A stretch of 7,584 nt of DNA from Candidatus Nanopelagicales bacterium (lineage in GTDB: Bacteria > Actinomycetota > Actinomycetes > Nanopelagicales > Nanopelagicaceae). Under the pieces are notes generated by a model, which did no database searches, had not been told where the DNA came from, and worked only from the letters and a program-made list of their open reading frames with translations. The stretch's first letter is position 1; every line of letters starts with the position of its first letter. Shown here piece by piece: positions 6,597 to 7,584 of this stretch. Where the stretch lies: the NCBI GenBank assembly GCA_030832365.1, contig JAURJF010000047.1:1-7584 (forward strand). The letters run 5' to 3'. The position numbers and the translations under genes were made by a program.

Positions 6597-7584
6597 CAGC
6601 CGCCAGATCCAGAATCTTCGCCATCTACTGCAACTAGTTCTTCTGGATCATTGAGCCAGCCATCAGGCAGACTTACAGCGCGTCCATGGCTGGTTCGTCC
6701 TCGCGGCGCATCACCAATTGCAACTGGATATGGTTGATCAACTAATTGATCTAATAGCTGGCGAAGCTCAAGAAGTGATGAAACCATTCCAAATTTTGCT
6801 CGAAGCTCTCTTTCAACTCTAAAGCCCTTTAAATACCAGGCCATATGTTTTCTTAGATCTCTACAAGCTCTATCCTCACTTGAGAAATACTGAGTAAGAA
6901 GCTCTGCATGTCGATAAATAATTTCTCTAACCTGAAATAGAGTTGGAAGAGCTCTTATCTCTTGGCCATTAAAGGCTGCAACTAAATCTGCAAATAACCA
7001 TGGCCGTCCCAGACACCCTCTGCCCACTACAACGCCTGCACATCCAGTTGTTTTCACCATTTCTATCGCATCAGAGCCGGACCAGATATCGCCATTTCCA
7101 AGCACTGGAATGCCAGTTGGAGCAAGGTGTTCAACTAGGTTCTTGATTTTCCTCCAATCAGATTTTCCTTCATAGAGCTGCGCGGCAGTTCTGGCATGAA
7201 GTGCCACCCATGCAACTCCTAGATCTGCAGCAATTTTTCCAGCATCTAAATAAGTTTCATACTGACTATCAATTCCAACTCGCATCTTAACTGTTACTGG
7301 AATCTGATACTTACCTGCGCCCTTTACTGCCGCTTCAACTAAAGATGCAAAGAGACGTCTCTTATAGGGAAGTGCTGAACCTCCCCCTTTTCTTGTGACT
7401 TTTGGAACTGGGCAACCAAAGTTCATATCAATATGATCAGCTAAGTTTTCTTTACCCAGCATTGTTACTGCAGCCCGCATTGTTGTTGGATCAACGCTAT
7501 AGAGCTGGACAGATCTCGGCCATTCATCTTTTCCTGGAACAATCATGCGCATGGTTTCTGGACGACGTTCAATCAATGCACGCG
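6596..7584 (-). CDS. dusB: tRNA-dihydrouridine synthase, DusB type (N-terminus cut by window edge)
   Basis: Dus enzymes use FMN and NADPH to reduce specific uridines in tRNA to dihydrouridine. The visible 329 residues include HIDMNFGCPVPKVTRKGGGS, whose Cys (codon 7414-7412) is the expected proton donor, then KMRVGI, ALHARTAAQLYEGKSDW, PVLGNGDIWS and VVVGRGCLGRPWLF, the phosphate- and FMN-binding part of the barrel. A helical tRNA-binding domain follows, and a tail with PRGRTSHGRAVSLPDGWL as in actinobacterial DusB. The frame stays open to the right edge: codons before 7576 read Arg-Ala-Leu-Ile-Glu-Arg, matching the family's RAL(V/I)ER. So the TTG at 7576 is an internal Leu, and roughly 50-60 N-terminal residues, including the usual APMAG(V/I)T motif, lie outside. 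The acidic, glycine-ended C-terminus stops at TGA (6598-6596). It is the most upstream gene seen in the minus-strand run. Confidence 0.95.
   Translation of the reverse strand, partial: RALIERRPETMRMIVPGKDEWPRSVQLYSVDPTTMRAAVTMLGKENLADHIDMNFGCPVPKVTRKGGGSALPYKRRLFASLVEAAVKGAGKYQIPVTVKMRVGIDSQYETYLDAGKIAADLGVAWVALHARTAAQLYEGKSDWRKIKNLVEHLAPTGIPVLGNGDIWSGSDAIEMVKTTGCAGVVVGRGCLGRPWLFADLVAAFNGQEIRALPTLFQVREIIYRHAELLTQYFSSEDRACRDLRKHMAWYLKGFRVERELRAKFGMVSSLLELRQLLDQLVDQPYPVAIGDAPRGRTSHGRAVSLPDGWLNDPEELVAVDGEDSGSGG

Noticed and set aside
7574..7576. TTG at 7576 as the start of dusB
   Set aside because: The frame continues to the edge with conserved DusB residues (Arg-Ala before the Leu), and the family's FMN-binding N-terminus would be missing.

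Overview
The window looks like a piece of a small, tightly packed chromosome from a low-GC actinobacterium. My best guess is the freshwater acI / Nanopelagicales group ('Candidatus Planktophila' or 'Nanopelagicus'-like). The evidence is protein style and layout. GalT, DnaG, Dgt and DusB carry actinobacterial-type motifs, and dgt sits directly upstream of dnaG, as in Mycobacterium tuberculosis (Rv2344c-Rv2343c). Yet the base composition is visibly AT-richer than in most Actinobacteria, and only about 83 of 7584 bases lie outside a gene. Lineage is inferred from style, not from a search.

Left part (1-2529) is a galactose-use cluster. A gene on the minus strand, cut by the left edge, encodes the N-terminus of a probable GH36 alpha-galactosidase. 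Diverging from it across 21 bp are galT and galK on the plus strand, 6 bp apart. Together they would release galactose from alpha-galactosides, phosphorylate it and pass it to UDP-sugars by the Leloir pathway. The epimerase GalE and a transporter are not in the window.

Right part (2526-7584) is a minus-strand housekeeping run, in transcription order: dusB (tRNA dihydrouridine synthase, N-terminus cut by the right edge), a membrane-anchored YdcF/SanA-like DUF218 protein, dgt (dNTP triphosphohydrolase), dnaG (primase), tRNA-Asn(GTT) and a stand-alone 79-residue ACT-domain protein. Gaps are 22 bp or less, and dusB and the DUF218 gene share one base (TGATG), so one long transcript is likely. A possible extra promoter for the tRNA lies in the 3' end of dnaG. 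Its last gene meets galK tail to tail with a 4-bp overlap, leaving no room for a dedicated terminator.

I found no mobile element, CRISPR array, phage gene or clearly novel system. The points most worth a second look are the lost metal ligands in GalT, the very short divergent promoter region, the tRNA embedded in the operon, and the overlapping convergent ends.
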